DNA of 6,004 nucleotides from an uncultured Clostridia bacterium (GTDB lineage: Bacteria > Bacillota > Clostridia > Peptostreptococcales > Anaerovoracaceae). Position numbers and translations under genes: made by a program. The notes beneath the pieces were generated by a model that saw only the letters and a program-made list of their open reading frames with translations, searched no databases and was not told the DNA's origin. The DNA is taken from the NCBI GenBank assembly GCA_934256595.1, contig CAKQOW010000081.1, forward strand, positions 1 to 6,004, written 5' to 3'. Positions 5,903 to 6,004 of this stretch are shown in pieces; position 1 is the first letter of the stretch; every line of letters starts with the position of its first letter.

Positions 5903-6004
5903 CTACTCCGACTTATAGAAGTCGGAACTTCCTGCTTCAACCACTACTGCGTTGGCTGCGGTATTACGCAACTCAATGTCTTACACAATGTCCACAGGCG
6001 TATA
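5903..6004 (-). pseudogene. tnpB-like C-terminal tail with in-frame stop, partial
   Basis: In the minus-strand frame starting at 6004 the codons read YTPVDIV, a TAA stop (5981-5983), then DIELRNTAAN and AVVVEAGSSDFYKSE, ending at TAG (5903-5905). The TPV...EAGSSDFYKSE style of ending resembles the low-complexity tails of clostridial TnpB (IS605 OrfB) proteins, RNA-guided nucleases related to Cas12. The TAA would cut the last 25 residues. That tail lies beyond the RuvC and zinc-finger parts, so the upstream protein might still be active; alternatively the copy is decaying. Only 33 codons are visible, all of the diagnostic domains are beyond the window, and the match is from memory, so this is a tentative call. 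Confidence 0.5.
5907..5926 (-). repeat. Subterminal hairpin of the insertion-element end
   Basis: TCCGACTT and AAGTCGGA (5907-5914 and 5919-5926) form a perfect 8-bp stem with a 4-nt loop, inside the last codons of the tnpB-like frame (SSDFYKSE). In IS200/IS605 elements such a stem near the right end is bound by the TnpA transposase and also forms part of the guide RNA used by TnpB. Confidence 0.6.

Larger units (their letters stand above)
5898..6004 (-). mobile_element. Probable right end of an IS200/IS605-family element, rest outside window
   Basis: The tnpB-like tail, the subterminal hairpin at 5907-5926 and the short stretch after the stop codon (TTCAC, 5898-5902) are arranged like the right end of IS200/IS605 elements. 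These transpose as single strands and carry hairpins rather than terminal inverted repeats. The exact boundary cannot be set from this end alone; TTCAC is a guess. No left end or transposase catalytic region is in the window. Confidence 0.48.

Noticed and set aside
5839..5940. N-terminal extension of the lipoprotein to a TTG at 5940
   Set aside because: It would add 34 residues read from the insertion-element end and mask the lipoprotein signal; the ATG at 5838 fits better.
5271..5976. GAGTTGCG shared by the transporter leader (about 5272-5279) and the tnpB-like tail (about 5967-5974)
   Set aside because: An eight-base match without flanking similarity is expected by chance in 6 kb and shows no insertion-site duplication pattern.
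1..6004. CRISPR array, tRNA or rRNA genes
   Set aside because: No regularly spaced direct repeats, cloverleaf with TTCGA arm, or conserved rRNA segments were seen on either strand.

Overview
The window shows about 6 kb of a bacterial chromosome in which every recognisable gene lies on the minus strand. Good Shine-Dalgarno sites (GGAGGT, AGGAGG), AT-rich gaps with TATAAT-type hexamers, U-tailed hairpin terminators and the protein sequences together suggest an anaerobic Firmicute of class Clostridia. That placement is an inference; no rRNA or other marker gene is present.

In transcription order (right to left): (1) 5898-6004 holds what looks like the last codons and right-end hairpin of an IS200/IS605-type element (tnpB tail with an in-frame stop), cut by the window edge. 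(2) 5326-5838 encodes a small, very acidic lipoprotein with a DUF4375/DMP19-like core; its correct start is internal to a longer open frame. (3) 4030-5211 encodes a 12-helix MFS transporter. Its promoter is visible just after the lipoprotein stop, and a strong intrinsic-terminator hairpin sits between that promoter and the ribosome binding site. (4) 3159-3968 encodes a class I SAM-dependent methyltransferase, probably co-transcribed with the transporter and closed by a 17-bp perfect terminator at 3108-3145. (5) 2829-3107 is an AT-rich gap with no supportable gene. (6) 1098-2756 encodes glutaminyl-tRNA synthetase (glnS) with its own extended -10 promoter. (7) After a hairpin, 1-1001 holds the N-terminal 333 codons of a protein related to F420-0:L-glutamate ligase (CofE-like), running off the left edge.

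The genes form at least two functional groups. glnS and the CofE-like gene are a housekeeping pair, with a partial terminator between them. The transporter and methyltransferase form a probable two-gene export/modification unit whose expression seems to need read-through of a leader terminator. The most interesting signals are that conditional-looking leader terminator, the insertion-element tail abutting the lipoprotein gene, and the CofE-like enzyme next to glnS. I did not find a clear, wholly new multi-gene system.
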